A stretch of 8,312 bases of DNA from Alphaproteobacteria bacterium. Lineage in GTDB: Bacteria > Pseudomonadota > Alphaproteobacteria > Micavibrionales > CSBR16-224. Numbering within the stretch: position 1 is the stretch's first letter; every line of letters starts with the position of its first letter. The stretch lies in assembly GCA_007116755.1 (NCBI GenBank), contig SKHU01000287.1, forward strand, positions 1-8,312, written 5' to 3'. Below are positions 1 through 5,081 of this stretch, piece after piece. The position numbers were made by a program, and so were the translations under genes. The notes under the pieces are model-generated. The model was not told the origin of the DNA, made no database searches, and saw only the letters and a list, made by a program, of their open reading frames with translations.

Positions 1-35
1 ACTACCTTGCGATAGTTGGGGTGTACATCTCTCAT
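1..35 (-). CDS. rpmE: Probable start of ribosomal protein L31 (partial, runs off left edge)
   Basis: Only the first eleven codons are inside the window, reading MRDVHPNYRKV. The HPNYR core near the N-terminus resembles the IHPxY opening of bacterial ribosomal protein L31, a small protein of the large ribosomal subunit. The start is well supported: a perfect GGAGG lies 5 nt upstream of the ATG at 35-33, and the gene begins 17 nt after the rho stop, so it is very likely co-transcribed with rho. A rho-rpmE pairing is known from other bacteria such as Bacillus. The assignment rests on a very short peptide plus context. The gene start is firm; the L31 identity is an inference that needs the sequence to the left. 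Confidence 0.5.
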   Translation of the reverse strand, partial: MRDVHPNYRKV

Positions 36-40
36 TTCAT

Positions 41-45
41 CCTCC
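41..45 (-). promoter_or_regulatory. Strong ribosome binding site for the gene downstream of rho
   Basis: On the minus strand this is GGAGG, followed by ATGAA and then the ATG at 35. It fixes the start of the partial gene. The closer in-frame-looking ATG directly after GGAGG is followed at once by a stop (ATGAAATGA), so it cannot be the start. Confidence 0.7.
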
Positions 46-52
46 AGAGTTA

Positions 53-1375
53 TCAGTCCGAACCGGAAGTATTCATGGACTGAAGAAAGTCGGTATTATT
101 CTTGCTTTTGCTCATCCTGTCAATGAGCAGTTCCAGCGCTTCCAGGTCGTCCATGGGACTCAGAACCTTTCGCAAGACCCACATCTTCCTCAGCTCCTCG
201 TTGGTGAGGAGCAGGTCTTCCCGGCGCGTTCCCGATTTTTTGACGTTGATCGCCGGAAAGATACGCCGATCCGCCAGGCGCCGGTCCAGGATTATCTCCA
301 TATTGCCGGTGCCCTTGAACTCCTCAAAGATCACCTCGTCCATGCGGCTACCGGTATCGATCAGTGCTGTGGCGATAATCGTCAGCGATCCGCCTTGTTC
401 GATATTCCGCGCCGCACCGAAAAAGCGTTTCGGACGCTGCAGCGCATTGGCATCGACACCGCCGGTCAGAACCTTGCCCGAAGACGGCACGACCGTGTTA
501 TAGGCGCGCGCCAGACGCGTAATGGAATCCAGCAGTATCACGACATCGCGCTTGTGCTCGACAAGGCGCTTGGCTTTTTCCAGCACCATTTCGGCGACCT
601 GAACGTGACGCGAGGCCGGCTCGTCAAATGTCGAGGAAATCACCTCGCCCTTCACCGAACGCGCCATATCCGTCACTTCCTCCGGACGCTCGTCGATCAA
701 AAGTACGATCAGATAGGCATCGGGATGGTTTTCCGCAATCGAATGCGCGATATTCTGCAGCATCACGGTTTTACCCGTCCGCGGCGGCGCAACGATCAGC
801 GCACGCTGGCCGAAACCAAGCGGCGAGACCAGATCAATCACACGCTGCAACTGCACCTGCGGCAGATGCTGGCCTTTGGTGTTGTTGGTATTTTTCGGTG
901 CGCCGATTGTGCCTTGCGTCGGATCGTCAATCTCCAGCTTGATCTTGCGATCGGGGTAAAGCGGCGTGAGGTTGTCAAAATTGATGCGGTGTTTGACTTT
1001 GTCGGGCTTGTTGAAATTGGCGGTGTTCACCTTCAGCAGCGCGAAATAACGTTCGTTATCCTTTGGCGCGCGAATCTCGCCTTCCACCGTATCACCGGTG
1101 CGCAGACCGAAACGTTTGATCTGGCTGGGGGAGACGTAAATATCATCCGGACCGGGCAGATAGTTTTCTTCCGGCGAGCGCAGAAAGCCGAAACCGTCCT
1201 GCAACACTTCCAGCACGCCGACACCGACGATGGATTCGTCTTTTTCCGCCAGTTTCTTTAAAATCGCAAACATGATTTCCTGTTTGCGCAAGGCGCCGCA
1301 GTTTTCAACACCCATCTCCTCCGCAAAACTCAGAAGCTCCGCAGGGGATTTTGATTTCAGTTCTTGAAGATTCAT
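53..1375 (-). CDS. rho: Transcription termination factor Rho
   Basis: Rho is a hexameric RNA-dependent ATPase/helicase that loads on nascent RNA and releases RNA polymerase. The 440-residue protein shows the whole family layout: an N-terminal helical domain (about 1-48), a cold-shock-like RNA-binding domain with the DGFGFLRS motif at 60-67 and DDIYVSPSQI at 77-86, and a RecA-type ATPase domain. In the latter I see the P-loop APPRTGKT (196-203), LLIDERPEEVT (225-235), Walker B ending at Asp283 in LLDSITR, the Q-loop region VLTGGVDANAL (302-312) and the R-loop GTGNME (355-360). About 18 extra residues, rich in Asn, Thr and Gln, lie in the linker between the two domains (around 155-175) compared with E. 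coli Rho as I remember it. The start ATG at 1375 has only a weak GGTAG-type ribosome binding site, but the N-terminus matches the family. Confidence 0.98.
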   Translation of the reverse strand: MNLQELKSKSPAELLSFAEEMGVENCGALRKQEIMFAILKKLAEKDESIVGVGVLEVLQDGFGFLRSPEENYLPGPDDIYVSPSQIKRFGLRTGDTVEGEIRAPKDNERYFALLKVNTANFNKPDKVKHRINFDNLTPLYPDRKIKLEIDDPTQGTIGAPKNTNNTKGQHLPQVQLQRVIDLVSPLGFGQRALIVAPPRTGKTVMLQNIAHSIAENHPDAYLIVLLIDERPEEVTDMARSVKGEVISSTFDEPASRHVQVAEMVLEKAKRLVEHKRDVVILLDSITRLARAYNTVVPSSGKVLTGGVDANALQRPKRFFGAARNIEQGGSLTIIATALIDTGSRMDEVIFEEFKGTGNMEIILDRRLADRRIFPAINVKKSGTRREDLLLTNEELRKMWVLRKVLSPMDDLEALELLIDRMSKSKNNTDFLQSMNTSGSD

Positions 1376-1590
1376 GAAATTCTACCGTTATTTGTTTATG
1401 ATCTGCTTGATGCCATGGATATATCCGTCAAGATAACTCGCGGTCTTTTTTTTAACAAAGACTTCTCGCGCTTTCTTTTTTGTGAAACGGCCTTTAACAC
1501 GGCCGGTTGATCTTAAAACTCCGAAATTTTGGGGAATTTTTGTCGCATTCAAGACGTAATGATTTTTTCTAAACGATTCTTTCAAAAGAG
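1376..1590 (-). other. Gene-free rho leader region
   Basis: These 215 nt separate the kinase-like gene from rho. They are AT-rich and hold a promoter-like pair at their upstream end. A small inverted repeat at 1488-1505 has 5-bp arms (CGGCC / GGCCG) around an 8-nt loop. A transcript from the proposed promoter would carry an untranslated leader of roughly 180 nt. Rho genes in other bacteria are autoregulated through their leaders, so the length is plausible for that role, but the sequence alone does not prove it. I see no convincing intrinsic terminator for the kinase-like gene, so read-through into rho is possible. Confidence 0.4.
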
Positions 1591-1594
1591 TCAA
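1566..1594 (-). promoter_or_regulatory. Candidate sigma70-type promoter for rho
   Basis: On the minus strand TTGACT (1594-1589) and TAGAAA (1571-1566) are separated by exactly 17 nt, an ideal spacing for a housekeeping promoter. The -35 hexamer is one base off consensus; the -10 is weak. The -35 box overlaps the TGA stop codon of the upstream kinase-like gene, so rho could have its own start signal while also receiving read-through. Confidence 0.4.
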
Positions 1595-2658
1595 CAGCGA
1601 AAACGCCCCGGATGCGGCACAATCCCCTCCGCCGTCAGCCAGCGCAGCCCCGCATCCAGACATAATGACTGAATCCAGCGCAGTCGCGGCAATTGCTGCG
1701 GCACGTCGCGCCATGCATTATCGGCGAAATATCCCGTGATTGTTGCCACAACGGCGGCAACAGCCTGATCTTCAAAAGCGCAGCCGGACAGCTCCTCATA
1801 GGCTGTGAGGAGACTCTGCGGGCGGATGTCGCTTTCCGCCGCAACGCAAAGCGCAAACAGCGCCACATCAAACAGCACCGGCCCCCAGCACGTATCCGTC
1901 CAGTCCACAATCACGGCGCGGCCGTCCCTGTCTTCGTCAAACAGGATATTGTCCGACCGCAGATCGAAATGCACAACGCCCTCCGGCTCCGTAATCTGCG
2001 TCACTTTTTCCTGCAGCGCGACCAGCTGCGGCAAATGCGCCTCAAGCCAGTGCGCCGCCTGCGGCGTATCTTCAAACAAGGACGCGAATTTGTCCTGACG
2101 ATTGCTGTCATCCCTGCGCTCAAAACGTTTCCACAGCCGTTGTCCAAGAAAAAAATCCGAAACATGATTGCTCTCGCGCCCGTGCGGCAGTTCCGGCACG
2201 TCTGCGCGCGCAACCCCGCTATGCAGCTCTGCCAGCAATTCCAGAACGCGGCGGGCTTTTTCTTCCGTCCAGGGCAGCGCCGTTTTGCCCCGCACCTGAT
2301 CCCAGACGGCCAGATGCCAGTCATCTTCATCCCCGAAAGACACCGTGCCGTGAAAACGCGGCGCGCAGGTTTTAAGAAATTTCAGGCTTTGATAGGCCGC
2401 AACCTCCTGCCGCAGTGCTTTTGCGCCATGCGTCGTCTGGCCGGGATGCGAGCCTTTGATAAAAAAGCGCCGCCCGTCCGCGGCCGTCACGCGAAAACAG
2501 GCCGACGGGCTGTAGCCGCCCCATGCGATATCCGATTGCGTGACTTTTCCGGTGATGTTTTCGATTTCGGCAACAAGCGGAGCGGGAAGATCCTGCCAGC
2601 GGGGACGTGCCTCTTTTTCGGCCGGTTCGGGCAAAGCGGGAGAAAAACTATCTTTCAT
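1591..2658 (-). CDS. Aminoglycoside/choline-kinase-like phosphotransferase (APH family)
   Basis: This is a protein-kinase-fold small-molecule phosphotransferase of 355 residues; its substrate cannot be read from sequence. Key residues are all present: an ATP-binding lysine in FFIKGS (Lys68), a candidate partner glutamate in ALRQEVAAY (Glu85), the Brenner-type catalytic motif HFDLRSDNIL (His230, Asp232, Asn237) and the metal-binding aspartate in VIVDWTD (Asp252), followed by GPVLFDVALF. It therefore looks active. Start choice: upstream in-frame ATG (2691) and TTG (2709) codons lie inside a palindromic repeat and lack a ribosome binding site, so I prefer the ATG at 2658, which has a weak GAAAGA about 6 nt upstream. 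It sits between a repeat cluster and rho with nothing that ties it to either. Phosphorylation of an amino-alcohol, sugar amine or antibiotic are all possible; I would not call it a resistance gene. Confidence 0.8.
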   Translation of the reverse strand: MKDSFSPALPEPAEKEARPRWQDLPAPLVAEIENITGKVTQSDIAWGGYSPSACFRVTAADGRRFFIKGSHPGQTTHGAKALRQEVAAYQSLKFLKTCAPRFHGTVSFGDEDDWHLAVWDQVRGKTALPWTEEKARRVLELLAELHSGVARADVPELPHGRESNHVSDFFLGQRLWKRFERRDDSNRQDKFASLFEDTPQAAHWLEAHLPQLVALQEKVTQITEPEGVVHFDLRSDNILFDEDRDGRAVIVDWTDTCWGPVLFDVALFALCVAAESDIRPQSLLTAYEELSGCAFEDQAVAAVVATITGYFADNAWRDVPQQLPRLRWIQSLCLDAGLRWLTAEGIVPHPGRFRC

Positions 2659-2686
2659 TACTGTCTTTCTTTTTCGTTCTTTCCGC

Positions 2687-2713
2687 GTCATCGCGAGGTT
2701 GCGCAGCAACCGG
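2687..2713. repeat. Palindromic repeat, copy A (left half only)
   Basis: It opens with GTCATCGCGAGG, the same word that opens copy B, followed by a perfect 6-bp hairpin GGTTGC-GCA-GCAACC at 2697-2711. There is no matching right arm directly after it, so it is a half element. It overlaps possible upstream starts of the kinase-like gene and probably lies in that gene's 5' region. Confidence 0.6.
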
Positions 2714-2738
2714 ACGCTGTTGACAAACTCTTTCTATC

Positions 2739-2835
2739 GTCATCGCGAGCCGCGAAGCGGCGCGGCGATCCAGACAAGTGGTGAAAACCGGTAGTTTATG
2801 GATTGCCACGCTCCCTTAAAGTCGCTCGTAATGAC
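2739..2835. repeat. Palindromic repeat, copy B (complete, about 97 bp)
   Basis: The ends are imperfect inverted repeats: GTCATCGCGAGC at 2739-2750 and GCTCGTAATGAC at 2824-2835, matching at 10 of 12 positions after reverse complementation. Inside, GGCGATCCA (2764-2772) mirrors TGGATTGCC (2799-2807) with one mismatch. The left arm also holds the hairpin GCCGC-GAA-GCGGC (2749-2761). The GTCAT(T/C)GCGAG...GCAATCCA design is that of a dispersed REP/MITE-like element; I recall similar sequences from several unrelated bacteria. The transcript could fold into a long stem. Confidence 0.7.
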
Positions 2836-2852
2836 AAAATAACAGGGTTTGG

Positions 2853-2899
2853 GCGATCCATTAGATTGCCGCGTCGGGCGTTGCCCTCCTCGCAATGAC
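2853..2899. repeat. Palindromic repeat, copy C (right half only)
   Basis: It ends in CTCGCAATGAC, whose reverse complement GTCATTGCGAG is the opening word of copies A and B. It contains GATTGCCGCG and the hairpin GGGC-GTT-GCCC (2876-2886). Together with copy A it would make one full element interrupted by copy B. It lies 17 nt past the stop codon of the 204-aa gene on the minus strand and may form the 3' end of that transcript. Confidence 0.6.
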
Positions 2900-2916
2900 C
2901 AATTCTTATTCTGTTT

Positions 2917-3531
2917 TTATTCTGCTGCCATATCCTGAACGATCGGCATGCCTTCGACTTTCAGCTCTTCATCCGACAGATTGACCATACCGTCCGGCGT
3001 CACATGCACGGCGGTTTTAAACAGTGAATCCTTGAACAGCATGAAGGCTTCAAGGCTGAACGTGCCGTCTTCCTCCTTGCCGAGCAGTCTGACCGGCCCG
3101 ACCATTTCCTGAATTACTTTGCGTCCCTGTGCGGGCGGTTCGGTCTTCCAGTGAATTTCATCCACGCTTTCAATCACAATAAAGCGCCCGTGACGGCCGC
3201 GCACATAGGTAAAGAAAAAACGGATATATTCGGCAATGTTTTTTTCGTCAAGTTTTGCAGGCGCTTTTTCGTTGACATCGTAAATCGTCTGGTTTGTCCA
3301 GTTGATGACGTTGACATCGCCCTTTTTATAAACCGCATATTTGCGCACCGACGGAATCGCCGACAGATCCGTCAGCTCCAAAAACACGTAATCGGGATAA
3401 AAAGGCAGTTTGCGACGGCGGATTGTCGTCGTGTCCGGATTAAACGGTATAGGTTCGATATGCGGGTTGATCTCGTCCAGCAGCGCCGGAACCTCGTCCC
3501 CGTCTATTTTTTCCCAGTCGATTTGCGGCAT
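2917..3531 (-). CDS. Conserved-looking hypothetical protein, 204 aa, unrecognised
   Basis: I do not recognise this family. The protein is soluble in appearance: no signal peptide, no membrane segment and no cysteine-rich region. It begins MPQIDWEKIDGDE, contains many short hydrophobic, beta-like stretches (FYPDYVFLELTDL, RFIVIES, SLEAFMLFKDSLF) and ends in an acidic MAAE tail. The start at 3531 is well supported by AAGGGGG at 3545-3539 with a 7-nt spacer; a TTG six codons upstream would place the ribosome binding site inside the gene and is rejected. Base composition matches the neighbours, so nothing suggests recent transfer. It is transcribed away from hemE across the AT-rich 480-bp region, so the two genes probably share that control region. 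Coding status is secure from the start signal and the normal composition; the function is unknown. Confidence 0.85.
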   Translation of the reverse strand: MPQIDWEKIDGDEVPALLDEINPHIEPIPFNPDTTTIRRRKLPFYPDYVFLELTDLSAIPSVRKYAVYKKGDVNVINWTNQTIYDVNEKAPAKLDEKNIAEYIRFFFTYVRGRHGRFIVIESVDEIHWKTEPPAQGRKVIQEMVGPVRLLGKEEDGTFSLEAFMLFKDSLFKTAVHVTPDGMVNLSDEELKVEGMPIVQDMAAE

Positions 3532-3647
3532 ATGCCTGCCCCCTTGCAATTCCTGTCTTTAATCGTGAAGTCTTTCGCTTTTGTCTTTATATTGTATATC
3601 TTTATACATCCATCGTCTTTGTTTATAGCATATCAGGCAGCGATTCC

Positions 3648-3664
3648 TCCACAGGCTTTGTGGA
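3648..3664. repeat. Short inverted repeat overlapping a DnaA-box-like site
   Basis: TCCACA (3648-3653) and TGTGGA (3659-3664) form a perfect 6-bp stem with a 5-nt loop. The right arm extends into TGTGGAAAA, the reverse complement of TTTTCCACA, one base away from the DnaA box consensus. There is no T-tract on the correct side for a terminator in either direction, so a protein-binding role is more likely. Confidence 0.4.
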
Positions 3665-3669
3665 AAAAA

Positions 3670-3808
3670 CGGTATGTTTTGTTTACAACAGGGGAAAACA
3701 GAAAGAAACAAAATCTTTTTTCCGCCCTTACCCGTATTTTTACAACAGAGTTTTGCCGCTTTTCCTTTTTTTGAACAGTCTGTGCATGATCCGTATTTTA
3801 CATGTAAA
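3670..3808 (+). repeat. Three iteron-like direct repeats, about 60 bp apart
   Basis: Related words occur at 3670-3691 (CGGTAT then TTTACAACAG), 3732-3748 (CCGTATTTT then TTTACAACAG, overlapping) and 3791-3808 (CCGTATTTTACATGTAA). The 10-mer TTTACAACAG is repeated exactly at 3682-3691 and 3739-3748, and CCGTATTTT exactly at 3732-3740 and 3791-3799. The third copy runs into the palindrome TTTACATGTAAA (3797-3808). Spacing between copies is 57 to 62 bp, close to six helical turns, which would place bound proteins on one face of the DNA. Confidence 0.4.
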
Positions 3809-3900
3809 CGGAATATCTTGGCTTTCCGCGGATATGTGATTTGCCCGTGAGTAAAATTTAATCCCCGTTTTCCCTGCCCCCTACCTTCTAAAACCACCTT

Positions 3901-3930
3901 ATTATACTTTTATATTGTTATTTGTTTTTA
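3901..3930. promoter_or_regulatory. Extreme AT tract; candidate unwinding element or hemE promoter
   Basis: Only three of these thirty bases are G or C. It contains TATACT and TATATT words that could serve as -10 boxes for hemE, about 100 nt upstream of the hemE start, but no good -35 lies at the right distance. If the region is an origin, this is the best candidate for the DNA unwinding element. Confidence 0.3.
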
Positions 3931-4011
3931 TTTGGCGCAAAGCGAAAAACATGGCATGTTTGTCGGCGTCACCTTACTCTTTAACACGGAAAGAATGAAG
4001 AAAGCTTAAAC

Positions 4012-5073
4012 ATGACAGGACAAGCCGCAGGCAAAACCGAACAGTCTTCACAAAAACCGGCGCATAAACCGTTTCTGGCCGCATTGTCGGGAAAAACGCA
4101 AGAACGGCCGCCGTTCTGGTTTATGCGGCAGGCCGGGCGCTATCTGCCCGAATACCGCAAAATACGGGCGGAGGCTGGCGGGTTTCTTGATCTGTGTTTT
4201 TCGCCCGATCTGGCGGCAGAAGTCACATTGCAGCCCTTGCGCCGGTTTGATATGGATGCGGCCATTCTGTTTTCCGATATTCTGATCGTGCCCTATGCGC
4301 TTGGCCAGAGCGTCGCTTTCGAGGAAGGGCGCGGCCCTGTTCTGGAACCGCTGGAGATCAGTGCGCTGGAAGCAAAAAATCTGCACGAGGCGGCAAAACC
4401 CGTTTACCGCACAATCCGTGCAATCCGCAAACAGCTTGCGGCAGAGAAAGCGCTGATCGGCTTTGCCGGTGCGCCCTGGACAGTGGCGACCTATATGGTC
4501 GAGGGCGGCAGCAGCCGCGAATTTAAAACCATCCGCGAGATGGCCTATAAAAAACCGCAAAGGCTTGACCGGCTGATCGCGCTGTTGACGGAGGCCACCA
4601 CCGAATATCTGTTGCGCCAGATTGACGCAGGTGCGGAAGCCATACAGATTTTCGACAGCTGGGCAGGGATATTGCCGCAACCGCTGTTTGAAAAATATGT
4701 GATTGCGCCGACGGCGGAGATTGTCTCCGTCCTGCAGAGGCGCTATCCGGATGTGCCGGTGATCGGATTTCCGAAAGGGGCGGGGCTGCTGTATCAGAAC
4801 TATATCGCGGAAACAGGCGTTACGGCCGTCAGTCTTGACCATACCCTGCCTTCGGAATGGGCGGCGCGGCACTTGCAAAAACTTTGTCCCGTTCAGGGCT
4901 GTCTTGATCCGATGGCGCTGCTGGCCGGCGGCGATGTGATGCTGGATGAGGCAAAACGGCTGCTGGATATTTTCTCGGGCGGGGCGTTCGTTTTCAATCT
5001 CGGCCACGGCATCCATAAAGAAACGCCGCCGGAAAATGTTGCGGTACTCAGTGCGTTTCTGAAAGGGGAGTAA
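4012..5073 (+). CDS. hemE: Uroporphyrinogen III decarboxylase
   Basis: HemE removes four acetate carboxyl groups from uroporphyrinogen III to give coproporphyrinogen III in the cytoplasm. The 353-residue protein matches the family from end to end. It has the N-terminal signature PPFWFMRQAGRYLPEYR (33-49), which binds the substrate carboxylates, the catalytic aspartate in LFSDIL (Asp89), GFAGAPWTVATYMVEGG (150-166) with the conserved Tyr161, DSWAG (215-219) and the C-terminal FNLGHGI with conserved His332. About 15 residues before KPFLAAL are extra relative to a typical HemE and look unstructured. The ATG at 4012 follows a weak GAAGAAAG, and no better start exists before the conserved domain. 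It heads the operon and ends 8 nt before hemH. Confidence 0.98.
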   Translation: MTGQAAGKTEQSSQKPAHKPFLAALSGKTQERPPFWFMRQAGRYLPEYRKIRAEAGGFLDLCFSPDLAAEVTLQPLRRFDMDAAILFSDILIVPYALGQSVAFEEGRGPVLEPLEISALEAKNLHEAAKPVYRTIRAIRKQLAAEKALIGFAGAPWTVATYMVEGGSSREFKTIREMAYKKPQRLDRLIALLTEATTEYLLRQIDAGAEAIQIFDSWAGILPQPLFEKYVIAPTAEIVSVLQRRYPDVPVIGFPKGAGLLYQNYIAETGVTAVSLDHTLPSEWAARHLQKLCPVQGCLDPMALLAGGDVMLDEAKRLLDIFSGGAFVFNLGHGIHKETPPENVAVLSAFLKGE

Positions 5074-5081
5074 ACAGAAAG

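Larger units (their letters stand above)
3532..4011. other. AT-rich divergent intergenic region next to hemE; candidate chromosomal replication origin
   Basis: Hand counting gives about 37% GC over 3541-3960, against about 55% in a sampled stretch of hemE. It separates two divergent transcription blocks. Inside are three related iteron-like words about 60 bp apart, a DnaA-box-like TTTTCCACA (minus strand, 3667-3659; one mismatch to TTATCCACA), a weaker TCATGCACA (minus strand, 3789-3781), a 6-bp hairpin (3648-3664), a 12-bp palindrome (3797-3808) and a very AT-rich tract at 3901-3930. In Caulobacter crescentus and Rickettsia prowazekii the origin adjoins hemE. It must also contain the promoters of hemE and of the 204-aa gene, which I could not locate confidently. 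I found no TTAA-N7-TTAA CtrA-type site. No perfect DnaA box is present, so the origin call remains a hypothesis. Confidence 0.4.

Noticed and set aside
395..1261. Antisense open frame (288 codons) opposite rho
   Set aside because: It lies entirely within rho, which is unmistakable, and shows the same His/Arg/Gln-rich shadow composition.
1388..1549. Lys-rich 54-codon frame from a TTG just upstream of rho
   Set aside because: It has no ribosome binding site or ATG. Its continuation upstream overlaps the kinase-like gene in another frame, and its composition reflects AT-rich leader DNA.
1591..2658. Calling the kinase-like gene an antibiotic-resistance gene
   Set aside because: The catalytic motifs are shared by many metabolic kinases of this fold, and neither mobile-element genes nor atypical composition accompany it.
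1693..2784. Plus-strand open frame (363 codons) opposite the kinase-like gene
   Set aside because: The minus strand encodes complete kinase motifs in the same place; the plus-strand frame has none and runs into the palindromic repeats.
3648..3664. Hairpin considered as an intrinsic terminator
   Set aside because: The stem is only 6 bp, and in neither direction is it followed by a T-tract; the A-run to its right would precede it on the minus strand.
3559..3897. 112-codon minus-strand frame in the AT-rich region
   Set aside because: Composition is Lys/Cys-rich and unlike the neighbouring proteins, and there is no supported start. More likely chance openness in intergenic DNA.
3532..4011. CtrA-type TTAA-N7-TTAA sites expected in a Caulobacter-like origin
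   Set aside because: TTAA occurs several times but never as a pair at the right spacing.
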